Origin: Gordius sp. MW1
Taxonomy: Eukaryota; Nematomorpha; Gordioida; Gordea; Gordiidae
DNA length: 64,000 bases
Assembly: GCA_964036665.1 (NCBI GenBank)
Contig: OZ038531.1
Coordinates: forward strand, 6,634,168-6,698,167
Direction of reading: 5' to 3'
Part shown: positions 1-12,585 of the stretch, piece by piece
How the letters are laid out: each line of letters opens with the position of its first letter
Position numbering within the stretch: the first letter of the stretch is position 1
Made by a program: the position numbers and the translations under genes
The notes under the pieces: generated by a model
The model's input: only the letters and a program-made list of their open reading frames with translations
The model's database searches: none
What the model was told of the DNA's origin: nothing

Positions 1-1070
1 ATTGCCTTATTATATGACAAAGATTTTCTAATATTCGAAAATATATTTTTGAAGATTTGCGGTCAAAAATTGTCTTAATATACCATATCAATTAAAATAA
101 ATTTTTTTAATTTAACTTCATTTACGAAATAAGCTGTATTATTAAATATAATATTAATATGAAATTTTACCAGTTTAAAAAAATTTGCCATCATGGGTAA
201 GTAAGTTTAACTATTTAAGTTATTTGGGCATTTAATGGAAAAACTTGGTATTTCCAAAAAGCATATCATGCTATTAATTACTATGCTTTCACAAGGCACC
301 AACACTCTACGTCCTGTTGACTTAGACTTCTCGTTTACAATGCTTATAAGGATCATAAAAAATATCGAACTTTTCTGAGTAACAAAAATGAGTTAAGCAT
401 CTTAATTTAAATTATTGCTTATTATTTAATAAGAAACTTAATTTTCTAATTGATTATGACTTAATTAGTAGTTGACATAATAAAAAAAGTTTAATTTTCA
501 TTTATTTTATTTATAATAATATGATTTGCAACTTCTACATACCTTGATATGTTGTACGTTAAAAAAGAAATGAATGTAAAATGATGTAATAAAGAGCCTA
601 GCCAGCCCACGCCACACCATGCCTTGTTGTGCCATGATTTTTTTATATATTTAGTATAGTACTTAACTTAAATCTGATAGGTTTAAATCTGGTTTTGCGC
701 ATGCATTGCAACGAGAGAAGGAAGAGAGAGGGTGGATTAGTACATGAACATGTACATGCTACATGGAAGTGGTGATATGTCGAGTCGCGCGGGATGCCGT
801 TCTCTGATATTGAAAATAGAGTTTAAATATAAAATAAAAGGGACATTATATAATTAATAAGTCTTTATCTTTTACAAGAGGCGAGGAATTCAAAATATAT
901 TTGAAATTAAATTTTGCGATTAAAATTGCTATTGCCGGGAATATTTAGAGGGGGATCTCTTAGCTGTCATTATTTTAGAATGAATTAAAATATTAATTTT
1001 TAATTGAAGGATTGAATTCAAAATCTGCTCTCGAATGGCCAGATAAATCTCACTTTATAATCGTTTTATA
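1..1070. other. AT-rich spacer, no gene seen
   Basis: I find no convincing coding exon, RNA gene or element boundary here. The sequence is AT-rich with short degenerate runs; a CCACGCCACACCATGCC-like patch near 607-625 is low complexity only. Confidence 0.6.
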
Positions 1071-1076
1071 TTTATT

Positions 1077-2432
1077 GAAAACACCCCCTATGCCCCCCCC
1101 TCTCCCCCGCATTAGAAAGAGGGTAAATAATTGGGGGGGGGGGGGCGGCAAAACACCCCCCATGCCCCCCCCCCTCTCCCCCACATTAGAAAGAGGGTAA
1201 AAAATAAGGGGTGGGGGGCAAAACACCCCCCATGCCCCCCTCTCCCCCTGATCAAAAAGAGGGTAAAAAATTAGGGGGGGGGGGCAAAACACCCCCTATG
1301 CCCCCCCCTCTCCCCCACATCAGAAAGAGGGTAAAAAATAAGGGGGGGGGGCAAAACACCCCCCATGCCCCCCCCCTCTCCCCCACATCAGAAAGAGGGT
1401 AAAAAATAAGGGGGGAGGGGGGCAAAACACCCCCTATGCCCCCCTCTCCCCCACATGTAAAAATTAAAGGGGGGGGGCAAAACACCCCCCATGACCCCCC
1501 TCTCAAGAGGGTAAAAAATAAGAGGGGGGGGGGGCAAAACACCCCCTATGCCCCCCCTCTCCTCTGGGTCAGAAACAGGGTAAAAAATTAAGGGGGGGGG
1601 GGGCAAAACACCCCCCATGCCCCCCTCTCCCCCGCATTAGAAAGAGGGTAAAAAATTAGGGGGGGGGGGGCAAAACACCCCTCATGCCCCCCTCTCCCCC
1701 GCATTAGAAAGAAGATAAAAAATTAGGGGGGGGGGGCAAAACACCCCCTGCCCCCCCCCCCCTCTCCCTCGCATCAGAAAGAAAGTAAAAAATTAGGGGG
1801 GGGGGCAAAACACCCCCCATGCCCCCCCCTCTCCCCCTGATCAGAAAGAGGGTAAAAAATTAGGGGGGGGGGGGGTAAAACACCCCCTGTGCCCCCCCCC
1901 CCTCTCAGCCACATCAGAAAGAGGGTAAAAAATAAGGGGGGAGGGGGGCAAAACACCTCCTATGCCCCCCCTCTCCCCCACATCAGAAAGAGGGTAAAAA
2001 ATAAGGGGGGAGGGGGGCAAAACACCCCCTATGCCCCCCCCTCTCCCACATCAGAAAGAGGGTAAAAAATATAGGGGGGGGGGCAAAACACCCCCCATGC
2101 CCCCCCCCCCTCTCCCCCTGATCAGAAAGAGGGTAAAAAATAAGGGGGGGGGGGGTAAAACACCCCCTATGCCCCCCCTCTCCCCCACATCAGAAAGAGG
2201 GTAAAAAATAAGGGGGGAGGGGGGCAAAACACCCCCTGCCCCCCCTCTCCCTCGCATCAGAAAGAGGGTAAAAATTTAGTGGGTGGGGGCAAAACACCCC
2301 CCTGCCCCCCCCCCGCTTCTCCCCCGGATCAGAAAGAAGGTAAAAAATAAGGGGGGGGGGGCAAACACCCCACCTGCCCGCCGTTCATCCCCAGGTGAGA
2401 AAGAGGGTAAAAAATAAAGGGGGGGGGGGCAA
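1077..2432. repeat. G-run/C-run minisatellite array
   Basis: About 18-20 tandem units of roughly 60-85 bp. Each has a run of 8-14 G, then CAAAACACCCCC, ATGCCCCCC, CTCTCCCCC, a short linker such as CACATCAGAAAGAGGG, and TAAAAAATAAG. Units vary in G- and C-run length and in the linker (CACATCAG, GCATTAG, TGATCAG). G-runs and C-runs alternate on the same strand, so each unit could fold back on itself. Open frames here (Gly/Pro-rich on both strands) are by-products of the repeat. The GGGGGGCAAAAC block also occurs inside the CATGGGCGTAGCC MITEs of this window, so the array may derive from such an element; that is inference. Confidence 0.9.
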
Positions 2433-2744
2433 ATCTTCACAAATTTTTTTTCATAAATAAAACATATTGATTCACTACCTACATCTATAATGCATAATAA
2501 TTAACTATAATTTACTGAATTTACTAGATTGTGACGTCATGATACATTTATTTTTATTTTCCTAAATTAAAAGTTCATTACCTAAATCTAAATACACAAA
2601 TATGATGAACAATATAAACAAATTGATATATTTGCATGCCCAACCCAAAACGACCAAAACCAAACCAAAAGGTTAATAATATTATCCACCCAAACCCTTT
2701 AGCTCTTTAATACACTCAAACCTAAACGCCAAAGGTGCCCCCAA

Positions 2745-2776
2745 AAAAAACACCCAAAACGCTTTGGGTGTTTTTT
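2745..2776. repeat. Short perfect hairpin in spacer
   Basis: A 14-bp inverted repeat (AAAAAACACCCAAA / TTTGGGTGTTTTTT) with a 4-nt loop, in a region with repeated AACGCCAAA motifs. No gene is recognised between the minisatellite and the duplicated segment that starts near 2898. The role is unknown. Confidence 0.55.
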
Positions 2777-3121
2777 ACGAAAACGCCAAACGCCAAAGCC
2801 CTCCCAAGAAAATTCACCTAACACTGAAAAGGTTGGGTGAAAAAAAACGCCAACGCTTGCAGGCAACCAATAGAAACCCTTGGTTTTTTACAACACTAAT
2901 AAACACATGGATATGTCTTCAATGTGTTGCCATTGATATATTTTCAAAGAGAATAAGTCCTCTTTATATTAGACAAATGTTCTTATGACAAGACGGACGT
3001 ATAAAAGCTTATTAAAAATAATATTTAATTATATATTATTATTACTCATTTAATTTGGTTGGCTAAGAGAAAAAATAATTTTGTTTAATGTTTTTAAGAA
3101 ATGAATTCATAATAAATTATA

Positions 3122-3261
3122 CATTGGCATAGCCGGGGGCGGGGCGATTACGAAAAAAACAAATTTGAGTGGAAAAACTTTGAAATATTATGTTTTGCCC
3201 CCCTCTAATTGAACTTAACGTTTTGCCCCCCCCCCTAATCCAAAACCTGGCTACGCCCATG
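3122..3261. mobile_element. hAT-like MITE, CATGGGCGTAGCC family (in copy 1)
   Basis: Ends are CATTGGCATAGCC on the left and GGCTACGCCCATG on the right, imperfect terminal inverted repeats. It is flanked by exact 8-bp duplications AAATTATA (3114-3121 and 3262-3269). The interior holds poly-G/poly-C and an A/T core and encodes nothing. An 8-bp target duplication fits the hAT superfamily. Confidence 0.85.
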
Positions 3262-4089
3262 AAATTATATAATTAATTATTTGTTAATTAAAAATATATT
3301 GCAAATAATTTTAGAGGTATAATAAAACTGTTAACTATTTAATAAAAATTTAAGACTACGTAATATTTATAGTAGTAACATGTAGGATATATTCTCACTT
3401 TGGGCGCTTTTAAATAGATATTGTGTTTGGATACTTTGTTCGCAGTGTTTAGTAGGGGAGGGGTGGAAAGAAGCGAGCATCATTTCTTTCTTCGATATGA
3501 TAGGGGGGAGGGATGTTATAAGTGTTTTGTTTGTTAATCAATGTGACATCAACAACAATCGACCTCCCGCCTTTCCTTCTTTAGAGCGCCATATGTAATA
3601 ATTTTAAACTTGAGATTTGAGAATAAGTTAGTGAATTCGTATATAAAGTGAGAGTTTAAAAATGGCCTTTACATTTAAAATAATTTAACAAAAAAATTTG
3701 TTGCTATTACAAAGAAAGTTTTTTTTTTAATTGAATTAATAATGCATAAAATTAATTTAATCATTTTAGAGTAATTGTGATATGGGCTCAAAGTAAGAGC
3801 AAATTTTTAATTGATATAAATTTCAAGTCTTGTAAAGGGTATATAATTGGAGGGGGCTCTGAGCTTGCTTACCTCTTCCGCGGGTCAGCCTGGTATTGCA
3901 GTACATCTAGGAGTTGTCCAAAACACAATTAAACCAACTTAGAAATTATCTTTGAAAAACTGACTTCTATAAATCATTTACAGAATTGTCCAAAATCAAA
4001 GGCTTCATTGCATGCTATATGATAAAGAGATGGAATGAGGCAAATGTAGATTTAGAGGTAAGGAGGGTTTGATGATTAAAATTAACTAG

Positions 4090-4345
4090 CGGGTTAGAAC
4101 CACCCCCCACCCCCCCCCCCCCAGTGAAATTTTTTTATATTTGCGCACAAATATTACTGATAATTATAAATCCATGAAACTGAAGATGTTAAAAATCGGT
4201 TTTTATCTAAAAATCGTCTATATTCATTTTTTCAATCGATATAATTTTTATGTTGTATATTTAATAAAATAAATATTTGTTGAATACTTTTAGTATTTTA
4301 TTATTTATACGCTATTGTCACTTTAAACTTTGAGGGATAAAACAT
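4090..4345. mobile_element. Truncated copy of a second MITE subfamily
   Basis: From GGGTTAGAACCACCCC to AAACTTTGAGGG this matches the reverse complement of the complete element at 12352-12585 (shared GCTATTGTCACTTTAAACTT and the poly-C block). The end carrying CATTGG..TACGCC is missing. The same sequence recurs at about 62925-63170 in duplication copy 2. Confidence 0.65.
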
Positions 4346-4535
4346 TTTTATGCAAAAAGATGATATAATGCTATTAAAATTTATAATATTCTTATTTGAT
4401 TTGGCCCATTTGTAATATACCTAGTAATAATTGTATTATTGGGTTAGAGGGGAAAATGCGATTAAATTGGTTAATTTTAAGTCAATATAGCAAAAAGAGT
4501 AGAAAGTAGCTGAGAGATTTCATACATACATAAAA

Positions 4536-5592
4536 CAAGGGTTTAACTTCGGGGGTAAAACTAAGGTGAAGAAAGTTAATTGAGATTAAAGTAGCAAAGT
4601 TTTTATCTAGAAATGCTGATATCATTTAAATACTTTTTAACAAAATAAACTTTTAATAAAATTTTTCCCTCAAATCTTTTGTACATTTCATATATGATTA
4701 GGAGTATGTTTTTAAAAATGAATTTGTAAAAAAATATATTAACTTTTTAATCAAAAATTTATATTTTAACGAGATTTCAAAAATAAATTTATGGTAGAGA
4801 GTGGTATATTAAAATTGTAAACTTAAAAATTATGATAATACTTACCAAAATACGGGTCAAAAATATATTTCCTTGGCGGCTTCCATTTCTAATTTGGAAG
4901 CACTTTGTTAATCTGTTTTAAACATAATTGAGGTGATATCTTTCTTTGAGGCTCTCTATGATAACGATAAGCATAAGATTATATAAGTGTATGTTTTGTT
5001 TGTTTACGATGACATAGTATTAATAAAGCAATAATAACAATCGAGCTCCCGCCTTTTCTTTACATTTTCTTTACCCTTCCTGTAACGCTTATCAAAAAGT
5101 GACGGTTTTCAAGGCGATAAAAAATACTTTTTTTCAAAAATTAAATCTTTGGGTGCTCTTGTCATAGTATTTCAAAAAAATCTAGTTAATTTTGCAATCA
5201 AAAATTGATATCGATCGAAGTATTCAATTCATTTAATAAATTCATTTATTCTTATAGCTTAAATATCAATTTTTTTTAAATTAATATCAACTGAATAGTA
5301 TTTAAATTTTTGGGTAGATAAAAAATTTTGCACACAATTTCGAAAAAATAATTAATTGATGGCTAAAAATGTAAAATTTATGTTTACAATTTAGATTTGT
5401 GGGTTTAAATCATGCGCAAAAGTTAAAAACTTTGATTTGAACTTCTTAAATCTAAAAAAATTATAAAAAATAAATGCTTACCGTTGTGATCCAATGGGAA
5501 TTCCATCTGATGTCCACAAAATGAAGTTCATCCGATCCGATATTCAGATAAAATTAATAATTGATATAATCCACTTTTTGGTCATATAATGT
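4536..5592. other. AT-rich spacer, no gene seen
   Basis: No supported exon or element boundary. A stretch near 4985-5065 (CGAGCTCCCGCC context) resembles 3525-3585 in the duplicated segment, pointing to another degenerate dispersed repeat. Confidence 0.5.
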
Positions 5593-5733
5593 CATGTGGG
5601 TAGCCAGTATTGGAAATAGAGGGGGAGCAATAATGATTTAGGGAGGGGCAAAATAAACATATTTGAAATTTTAGCCATCATTTTAATAAATTTCAACAAA
5701 TTTTTGGATTTAGAGGGGGCAGCCGCAGCTCTG
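5593..5733. mobile_element. MITE with left end only
   Basis: It starts CATGTGGGTAGCCAG and carries the subfamily interior (GCAATAATGATTTAGG, TTTGGATTTAGAGGGGGCAG), but it stops at CAGCTCTG without the GGCTACGCCCATG end. It is still bordered by near-identical 8-mers, TATAATGT on the left (5585-5592) and TAAAATGT on the right (5734-5741), suggesting the right terminal repeat was lost or never present. Confidence 0.6.
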
Positions 5734-8045
5734 TAAAATGTTATCGATCAATTTTAATTTCATAGAAATTATAACGCTATAAACAAAGGGTATGAAGAGA
5801 CGCGAAAGCACGATGCACAGCCAGCCAGCACACATGTTGTGTGTAATATAAAAGGAGTGGATATAGCATGGCATCATGTTCAAAGACCGGAGAGATAAAA
5901 TAAAGGAGGGGCGGGGAAGCTGTAGGAAAGTTTAAGACAACTTTTATTTTGAGTGTTTTTATAAAGATAATTTTTTATTTTGAGGCTGTCATTTTATAAA
6001 TGTAATACTATTTTTATCATAAAGGCCAAGAGCGATACTTTGATTTGATCGAGCTAATTTCAAAAGGAAATAATTTATTTGATCATGTATTTTGAGGCTC
6101 AGGCATAACACCTTAACTATTTAAATTAACCGAACTTTGGTTTTTTCTGTATTATAATGATTTAGTAAAAGCTATATTTCCCCAATAATTTTGGAGATTT
6201 AACCGTTTGAGTTTGACCCAATAATGTCGGTTATTAAAGTTTTTTTTATCATTTTCAAACAATTTTTCTTTCTAAAATAAATTTAAGCAGGTTTCGAAAT
6301 GATTGTTCCTAAATGTTTTTATTTTAATAGTTATTTAAACTTTGTGAGGCTGTTTTTAGATTTTTTTAAAAAGCTGTTGATTGTATTCTATAATATTAAA
6401 AATAATCACATCCTAATTTTTGAAAGAAATTTCAAGTTAAACATGGTTTACGGAGGGTGGGTCGTGTTTTTAATTTTATTCTGGGTGTGGGATTCAAGTT
6501 TGCAACAACGACATCAAATATTTGAATTCTTCTATAATTACTTCATGAGAATATTACATTACGCCTTGACCCAAGCACCTCTTAATCAACTCTACTAAAT
6601 CATACTCATCATATCATTGCCATAATTTTCATTTCCGAAGCAGGACTACCCATTTTATTCGTAAGCCTCAGAGCAAAAGGGAACCTGTGTTCGTGATAAT
6701 TATAAAACGCATGTTAAATGAAAGGGAAGGAAGGCGCTAAATGCACGGCAGGCACAAGACGGATAGGTGCTGAAAGGAGTCGAGGAGGCCAAAAGAACTG
6801 TTGCCGCCAAAATAAAGGGGGGGGGGCAGGAGGGAGGGAGGGTGTAGTTAGTAAGAAATATGAGGGTGATTTTGTGAAAGACATGTAAATAATATACGGA
6901 ATTTTATATCAAAGTAAAATAAACTTTTAAAGATTACTTTCAAAGGGGGTAGGCAATTGAAATCCTATTAACCCTCGAGGCATTCGTGGGAGACCACGAA
7001 CCCCACGATAGTTATAAACTTAAATATAAAACGCGTTTAATGACGATGATTTGGCCTTTTCAGTAGTCTAATATTTTACTAAGAACTAAATGTGGGGAAA
7101 ATTTTATAACTTTTGGCCCACTACTTTTTAAAATATAGCATCTTTTTGGCCATAGGGGTCCTCACGAATAAATGTTTGTATTTTTAATTGCTATGCAATT
7201 ATATTTTTTATGCATTTTCGACTTTCTTTTAATTAAAAATCATTTAATTTTGATTCATTTTATAGTATATGATGAAGATGAGGTAAAATGAGACGAGGCA
7301 TTGAAATTAAAAAAATATAATATGACTTCAGAAAAATGTTAACAATTTTTGTAATATTGTTTAATTATTTATCAAAATTTATACCATCAATTAGGAGTTC
7401 TTTACAGACATATATTCAAAATCTGAGATAATTTCAATTAATAGTTCGATAAAAAATGGGGCCAAATATACCCCACGAATGCTCTCGCGTTCGGGATTTT
7501 CAGGAATGCTTTCGATGGTTAAAATTGTTAGAAATTGATATAGTTAAGGATGTGAAAAAAGGGTTTCAAATACAGGATATAAATTTACATGCTCGTCCAT
7601 TAATCAAAGATTTGCGCCTGGTCTTGATGATAAAATCAATTTTCATTGATGACATCTCAGCCACAAAATCTCAAGGCGGATACGCCAATGGTCCATTTAA
7701 CGAAAAATAACTATTAAAAAAATTATTGAAACAAGGTGTGGCGTTGAGCGCAATATGGGACCTTAGCTTCCCTCCCCAGTAAAATTTTTCTATTAAGTCA
7801 AATTTATCTATAATCGAAAATTTAATAATTAAATTTTTTGATACATTTTTTAATAAACTAGTCGACTTTATAGGTAAATGAATGGTAATTTTTAAGATCC
7901 AGACCCAAATTCGACAGTATTTTAATGTAAGGCTAAGGCTTATAAAATTGCGGTCTACATATCAGGGTACAATTATTCTTCCTTTTATTAATAAATTTTC
8001 AATTGTGACAAATGTCATAATCTATAATATAAACAAAAAGTGCAT
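5734..8045. other. Intergenic stretch, no gene recognised
   Basis: Open frames of 99 codons (6299-6598 +) and 84 codons (7456-7710 +) have no recognisable domain or splice context and AT-driven composition, so they are not called as genes. A short G-run lies at 6818-6826. Nothing else is supported. Confidence 0.5.
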
Positions 8046-9099
8046 TAGAGATCTGCAACGGGCCGTTTTTAGAATGTCGGCCCGCCCGTACCCGTTTTGA
8101 AAACTTTAAGGCCCGTCCGAGCCCGTCCGTACTTTTTTTACGCCCGTCCAAGCCCTTCCGTAAATTTTTCAGGCCCGTTTCTACCCGTTTAGAAAGACGT
8201 CAGGCCAGCTCAAGCCCGTTCAAAATTTTTAAAAATCAGCGCCCGGCCCAATTCATCAAAAATTTCGCATAATTTTATTTTATTTTTTGACATATTTATA
8301 AAAGAATATTAATAACATGTAAAATTAACAAATCAATTATTTCGTTAATACACCTACGAATTTTAATATACTACAACCATTAAATTACTATAAAAAATTA
8401 CATGAGAATATTCCACTTTCAACACTTTACTTTTATTTGATTAATATAAGTTAATACACCTAAGAAGTTAGAATTCATTATTACCATTAAATTAAAATAC
8501 TTTAATAAAATTACATGAGAATATTCAACTTTCAATAAGTAGTTTACATTGATTTGATTAATTTATAGCAGTTAATACACCTAAGCTCCAGATTAGAACT
8601 AAAATATTTATTAAATTATATGGCCTTAATAATAATTATACCAGTAAAATTTGTGATAAAATTAAACACACAAATTTTGGTGCATTGTAAATAAGTCATT
8701 GAACTTACTTATAAAAGAATATATACGAAGCTATAATCTTAAAATATGTAAACAAAAATCTATAACAAATAGAATAAAAATGTTTTAAAGTCAAATTTAA
8801 GGCTTGAAAAAGGAATAAGCAACAGGATATACAAAAACTAGAGGTAAAAAAATTAAGCAATTAATTATGTATATAATAAATAAAAATTATATATTTATAT
8901 AATTGAGTGACTTTTAATGACCTTTGTAATTCCATGACCGTTTATAAAATGTCAGGCCCGTTCAAGCCCGTTAAAAAAATTCCAGGCATGCCCGAGCCAG
9001 TTCCATTAATTGTTAAGCCCGTCCGAGCCCGACCCGTTAAATTTTTATGAAGCCCGTCCGTACCCGTCCGCGGGCTGGGCACGCCCGTGCAGATCTCTA
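8046..9099. mobile_element. hAT-like element with CCCGTCCG-rich ends
   Basis: The left end TAGAGATCTGCAACGGGC and the right end (reverse complement TAGAGATCTGCACGGGC) form terminal inverted repeats. Subterminal regions carry many GCCCGTCC/AGCCCGTTC repeats in both orientations, and the 600-bp core is AT-rich and non-coding. It resembles the element at 53066-54259 in design (GC-rich ends, AT core). I could not identify a matching target duplication, so its boundaries are good to a few bases. Confidence 0.65.
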
Positions 9100-9287
9100 T
9101 TTGTGATATAAAAAAGCGCAAGAAAGGGGGACAAGTATGGTATTTTAACAAATATTTCTAAAGGTCATATATATAATATTCTAACAAACTGTTTTATAAA
9201 CACATGTATAAGTTTTGAATGGGTTGCCATTGATATATTAGTGCATTTAGGGTAAATTTAAAGTCCTCCTAGAAATGCTCATATGAT

Positions 9288-9482
9288 CATGGGCGTAGCC
9301 AGGTTTTGGATTAGGAGGGGGGGGGGGCGAAACGTTCAAAAGTTCATTTAGGGGGGGGGGCAAAACATAATTTTTTTTAAATTTTAAGGTTTTTTGCATT
9401 GAATTTTTTTTTTTCGCCATTTAGGGGGGGGGCTGCCGCCCCCCTCCCCTCCGCCTCCCCCCCCCCCCCGGCTACGCCCATG
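9288..9482. mobile_element. hAT-like MITE, CATGGGCGTAGCC family
   Basis: The terminal repeats CATGGGCGTAGCC / GGCTACGCCCATG are perfect over 13 bp. Exact 8-bp duplications CATATGAT flank it (9280-9287, 9483-9490). The interior is GGATTAGG, poly-G, GAAACGTTCAAAAGTTC, an A/T core, then poly-C. No coding capacity. Confidence 0.9.
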
Positions 9483-9569
9483 CATATGATTAAACATAAA
9501 CGCCTAAATAAAAATAATAATTATATGTAGCATTATAATATTTATCACCCATGTCAAATATGTTAACTT

Positions 9570-9740
9570 CAAGGGCGTAGCCAGTGGGGGTGTCTCCCCC
9601 CCCCCCTAAATGACAAAAAAGATTCAAAACAAAATCCCTTAAATATTTAAAAAAAAAATTTGTTTTGCCCCCCCCCCTCCTCCTAATTAAACTTAAAACG
9701 ATTTCGACCCTGCCTAATTCAAACCCTGACTACGACCATG
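9570..9740. mobile_element. hAT-like MITE, CATGGGCGTAGCC family
   Basis: Ends are CAAGGGCGTAGCC and GACTACGACCATG, with exact 8-bp duplications GTTAACTT (9562-9569, 9741-9748). The interior is in the opposite orientation to the copy at 9288. Confidence 0.88.
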
Positions 9741-10054
9741 GTTAACTTAACGTTAAAAGAACAAAATAATTTTTTCAAATGGAATAACATTAAAAACAAA
9801 ATTTTTAAAATATTTGTTGAAAAAATTGGTAACGGTTTTATAAATGTGAGATTTAAAGTAACCAATTTCTTAATTAGGATCATGTCAAATATGTTTAACA
9901 TAATTTTGTTTAATGCCTTTTAATTCACAAGATATTTAATAAAAGTATTTATTGGTAAAGAGAATTACATATTTTTGTGAAGGTTACATAAATAAATTAA
10001 AAAGTTAAGAACCGTAAATATTAGGAAAACATTCGGTTATGGCTAATGAATTAT

Positions 10055-11745
10055 ATTTACAGATGGTTATGCCGATTTTCTGTCGAATGAAAAACGATTC
10101 GCAATTATCATGGGATAGCAATGAAATTTGTTTCCTTATTTTTTTAAAAAGTTGTAAGGCTAGGGGGCCAAAGGTTGTTAGGGTAGTTGTCGCAATGGGA
10201 CAAAATATTATAGTAGTATTGTTAATATCCGAGTATTTGAATTTTTTAGAGCCTCAGCTGAGGACAAGGGATCTTTGTTATGATTAGATGGGGCAAATAC
10301 GTCAGTGCATGTATAGTCCCATGCTAAACTGAGTCCTTTTTCCCAAGCACCTAAAGTTTGGCCATCGGGTCGTTTGTTGTCATCACAGAGGCCTGTGGGT
10401 TCGAGAATTGAGTGGAAACCAGCTTTGGTGAAATAGATATGTATAAGTTTGTTAACCGCGGTATGTCGAAAATACCGGGCTTTGTTGCGATTACAGTGAA
10501 GGCCATGATGGCCATTCGATTTTACGGAATTATTGCAAAGTGAACAAGTGTGTTCAGCCACTATATTGCATCCTAATCTTAGGCCTACGGTGAAGCGGAA
10601 TTCGGTGTTGGATAAGAGAAGACCGAGGTTACGGCTTGTGAAAGCTTCGAGCCATTCGTGACCTGAGAGTGAAGCCAAGCTCCTAAGAGCTGGAAGTTCC
10701 TCTGCCGAAGCGCCATTAATAAGAGACTTTAAGAGGCATTCGGACAGGGGGCCAATCCAACACTTTTGGGAGTTTACTTCAGGGAATTTAGTAGGGACGT
10801 TAAAGAATTCCTTCCATTGTTGGAAGGCGACGTAAGTTGTCATGTTGTGGGGTTAATGTTGAAATTAAGCTTTCATTTGACCAGCGGCTTGATATAAATG
10901 CGGAAAGAGATACGGAGGCTATTTAGCCTAGGCCTAGCCCCACCCCCCAGTTTTGTTGGAAGGCAAGCCTGTTGCCAGTGTGTAGAACCTAGGGTTAGAT
11001 TGGTTATTTCTTCGGTTAAAGACTTAAGTTCTGTATCAAACTTGGCAAGGCCTCGTGATGTGAAAACACTGCAGATGACCGGAAGCTGTGCATTAATTTA
11101 GGGATTGAGTAGCAGTTTTTTACTAGAAAAAATGCTTGGTGGGCAGGTAGGTGTTTAAATAGGCTTTTCATGTCTGCTAGTTTGCGACTGGTTTCTTGTA
11201 ACAATTTTAAAATGGGAATAGAGCCTCCAATTGGGGATCCGAGTAGGGGCAAAGAGGAAGGATCTATTAATATGTAAGATAATTGGTCTTGATTGCCAAT
11301 AAGAGGTGTAGGGGACAAATTTCGGTTTTAGATTCATTTATAGATAGTCCGATTTTGTTTGATTCGATTTCCAGGTATCTCAAAGCGGCAAAAACATCAT
11401 CGGGGGCGCCTTGGATTGTACCATCGTCAAGGTACCAAATGTTTAAAGTCAAATTAAACTTTGTTGCAAGGCTATCAACTAAAGTTTTAATGCCAAGGGA
11501 AAACAGAAGCGGCCTTAAAGGGTCGCCTTGTTGAATACCGTCACTAGAATCGATGGTATGATTGTGAAATTGTAATATTGAAACTGGTGATTGGTGAATA
11601 GCATGCATTAGAAATGCGGAGTACTCATGGAAATGTTTGTATGTTTCATTAAGGAAGTGGAAACGATAAATGAGTTGAAAGCATTCTTGAAATCAATTTT
11701 AGCGATCACTGAGGGGGTTGGGGTGGTAAGGAAAATTCTTACCGC
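10055..11745 (-). pseudogene. 5'-truncated, decayed non-LTR retrotransposon
   Basis: A diverged relative of the intact 937-codon elements at 20199-23012 and 59703-62516. On the minus strand, 11267-11608 encodes the RT core with DGIQQGDP and WYLDDGT. 11016-11318 covers the segment after the RT. 10208-10843 encodes the C-terminal part, with ELPALRSLAS, a CCHC knuckle (C-x2-C-x8-H-x4-C) and the nuclease motif KRPDG..WDYTCTD. The frames are broken between these blocks. Similarity starts near the RT motif with the first catalytic Asp (around 11700), so roughly the first 370 codons are missing, a usual 5' truncation. The 3' end near 10055 still resembles the intact copies. Confidence 0.85.
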
Positions 11746-12351
11746 GTGTGAATATACTTTAAATAATATAATATTAAAAATATTGAAAATTTTTTTAATT
11801 GTATCAAGATTTAAATTTTTTTATAAAATTGCCAATATCAGTATTATAAAAAGATAAATACTAATTAGAAGACAAAATAAATTTATGTTAAAATTTATTT
11901 CTTACCAGGACGCGATGTAAAAATTTACTCTATCTGGGAAATTTTACACTGGCCTTGACAACATTTTGGCCCGCTGGTTGATTGCCTTGTGTTTGGTAAA
12001 GAGGCGAGCGTAACCTTACTTTGTTTCATTGAAATAATAGCTATTTAGCGATAAATATAAGTAGTATAATAAAGATATAAAACATATTTAAGATGAAATA
12101 ATATTTATAAACAAATAATTCTTACCTGAAACAATACAGTCAAAACCGTTTAATGGCAAAGCCTCGGGCCTGAGAAAAAATCGCGTTTAACCGATATTTC
12201 GCGATTAAACGATGGAAATATGTATCCATCTCCATCCATGTCAATGATTACGATTTCACATAGAAATCTTGGAATATATGAGGTTTGAAAACATTCTTCA
12301 TTTTGGCGCGTTCGTTGATTGCCTTGTGTTAAATAAGGGTAGAGGTGGAAA
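11746..12351. other. AT-rich spacer, no gene seen
   Basis: No supported exon or RNA gene. The 76-codon frame at 11627-11857 starts inside the decayed RT and runs into AT-rich DNA, so it is not a gene. Confidence 0.5.
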
Positions 12352-12585
12352 CATTGGCCTAACTAGGATTTCCTCAAAGGGGGGGGGGGTTATAAAATTT
12401 TCAGGGTAAAATTTTTTTGTAACTATTTTTTACTAAAAGTTTAAAGTGACAATAGCGTAAAAATAAAATACTAAAAGTATATTCCAACAAGTACTTTTTT
12501 TTATTAAATATACAATATAAAAATTATAAATTGAAAATAATGGGAGGGGTTCTAACCCGAAAACCACCCCTTCTCTACGCCAATG
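12352..12585. mobile_element. hAT-like MITE, second subfamily (complete)
   Basis: Ends CATTGGCCTAACTAGG and CTCTACGCCAATG, exact 8-bp duplications GGTGGAAA (12344-12351, 12586-12593). The interior matches 4090-4345 and about 62925-63170 in reverse orientation, showing a subfamily that shares termini with the CATGGGCGTAGCC MITEs but has a different core. Confidence 0.85.

Larger units (their letters stand above)
2898..4535. repeat. Segmental duplication, copy 1 (unoccupied)
   Basis: This 1.64-kb stretch aligns from end to end with 58545-63357 in the same orientation. The match starts at TCTTCAATGTGTTGCC and ends near CATACATACATAAAA. Copy 1 lacks two insertions found in copy 2: the non-LTR element at 59590-62594 (uninterrupted here around 3935-3947) and the MITE at 62701-62868 (here GAATGAGG occurs once, at 4033-4040). 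Both copies share the MITE at 3122-3261 / 58757-58906, so that insertion came before the duplication. A diverged fragment of the first part also occurs near 9195-9260. No coding exon is seen. Confidence 0.85.

Noticed and set aside
1012..2257. Several Gly/Pro-rich open frames on both strands
   Set aside because: They are produced by the G/C-run minisatellite; the peptides repeat with the unit and there is no other coding evidence.
6299..6598. 99-codon open frame
   Set aside because: Aromatic and Asn/Phe-rich AT-driven composition, no domain, no splice or homology evidence.
8942..9151. 69-codon minus-strand frame with Thr/Gly-rich peptide
   Set aside because: It translates the CCCGTCCG-type subterminal repeats of the hAT-like element at 8046-9099.
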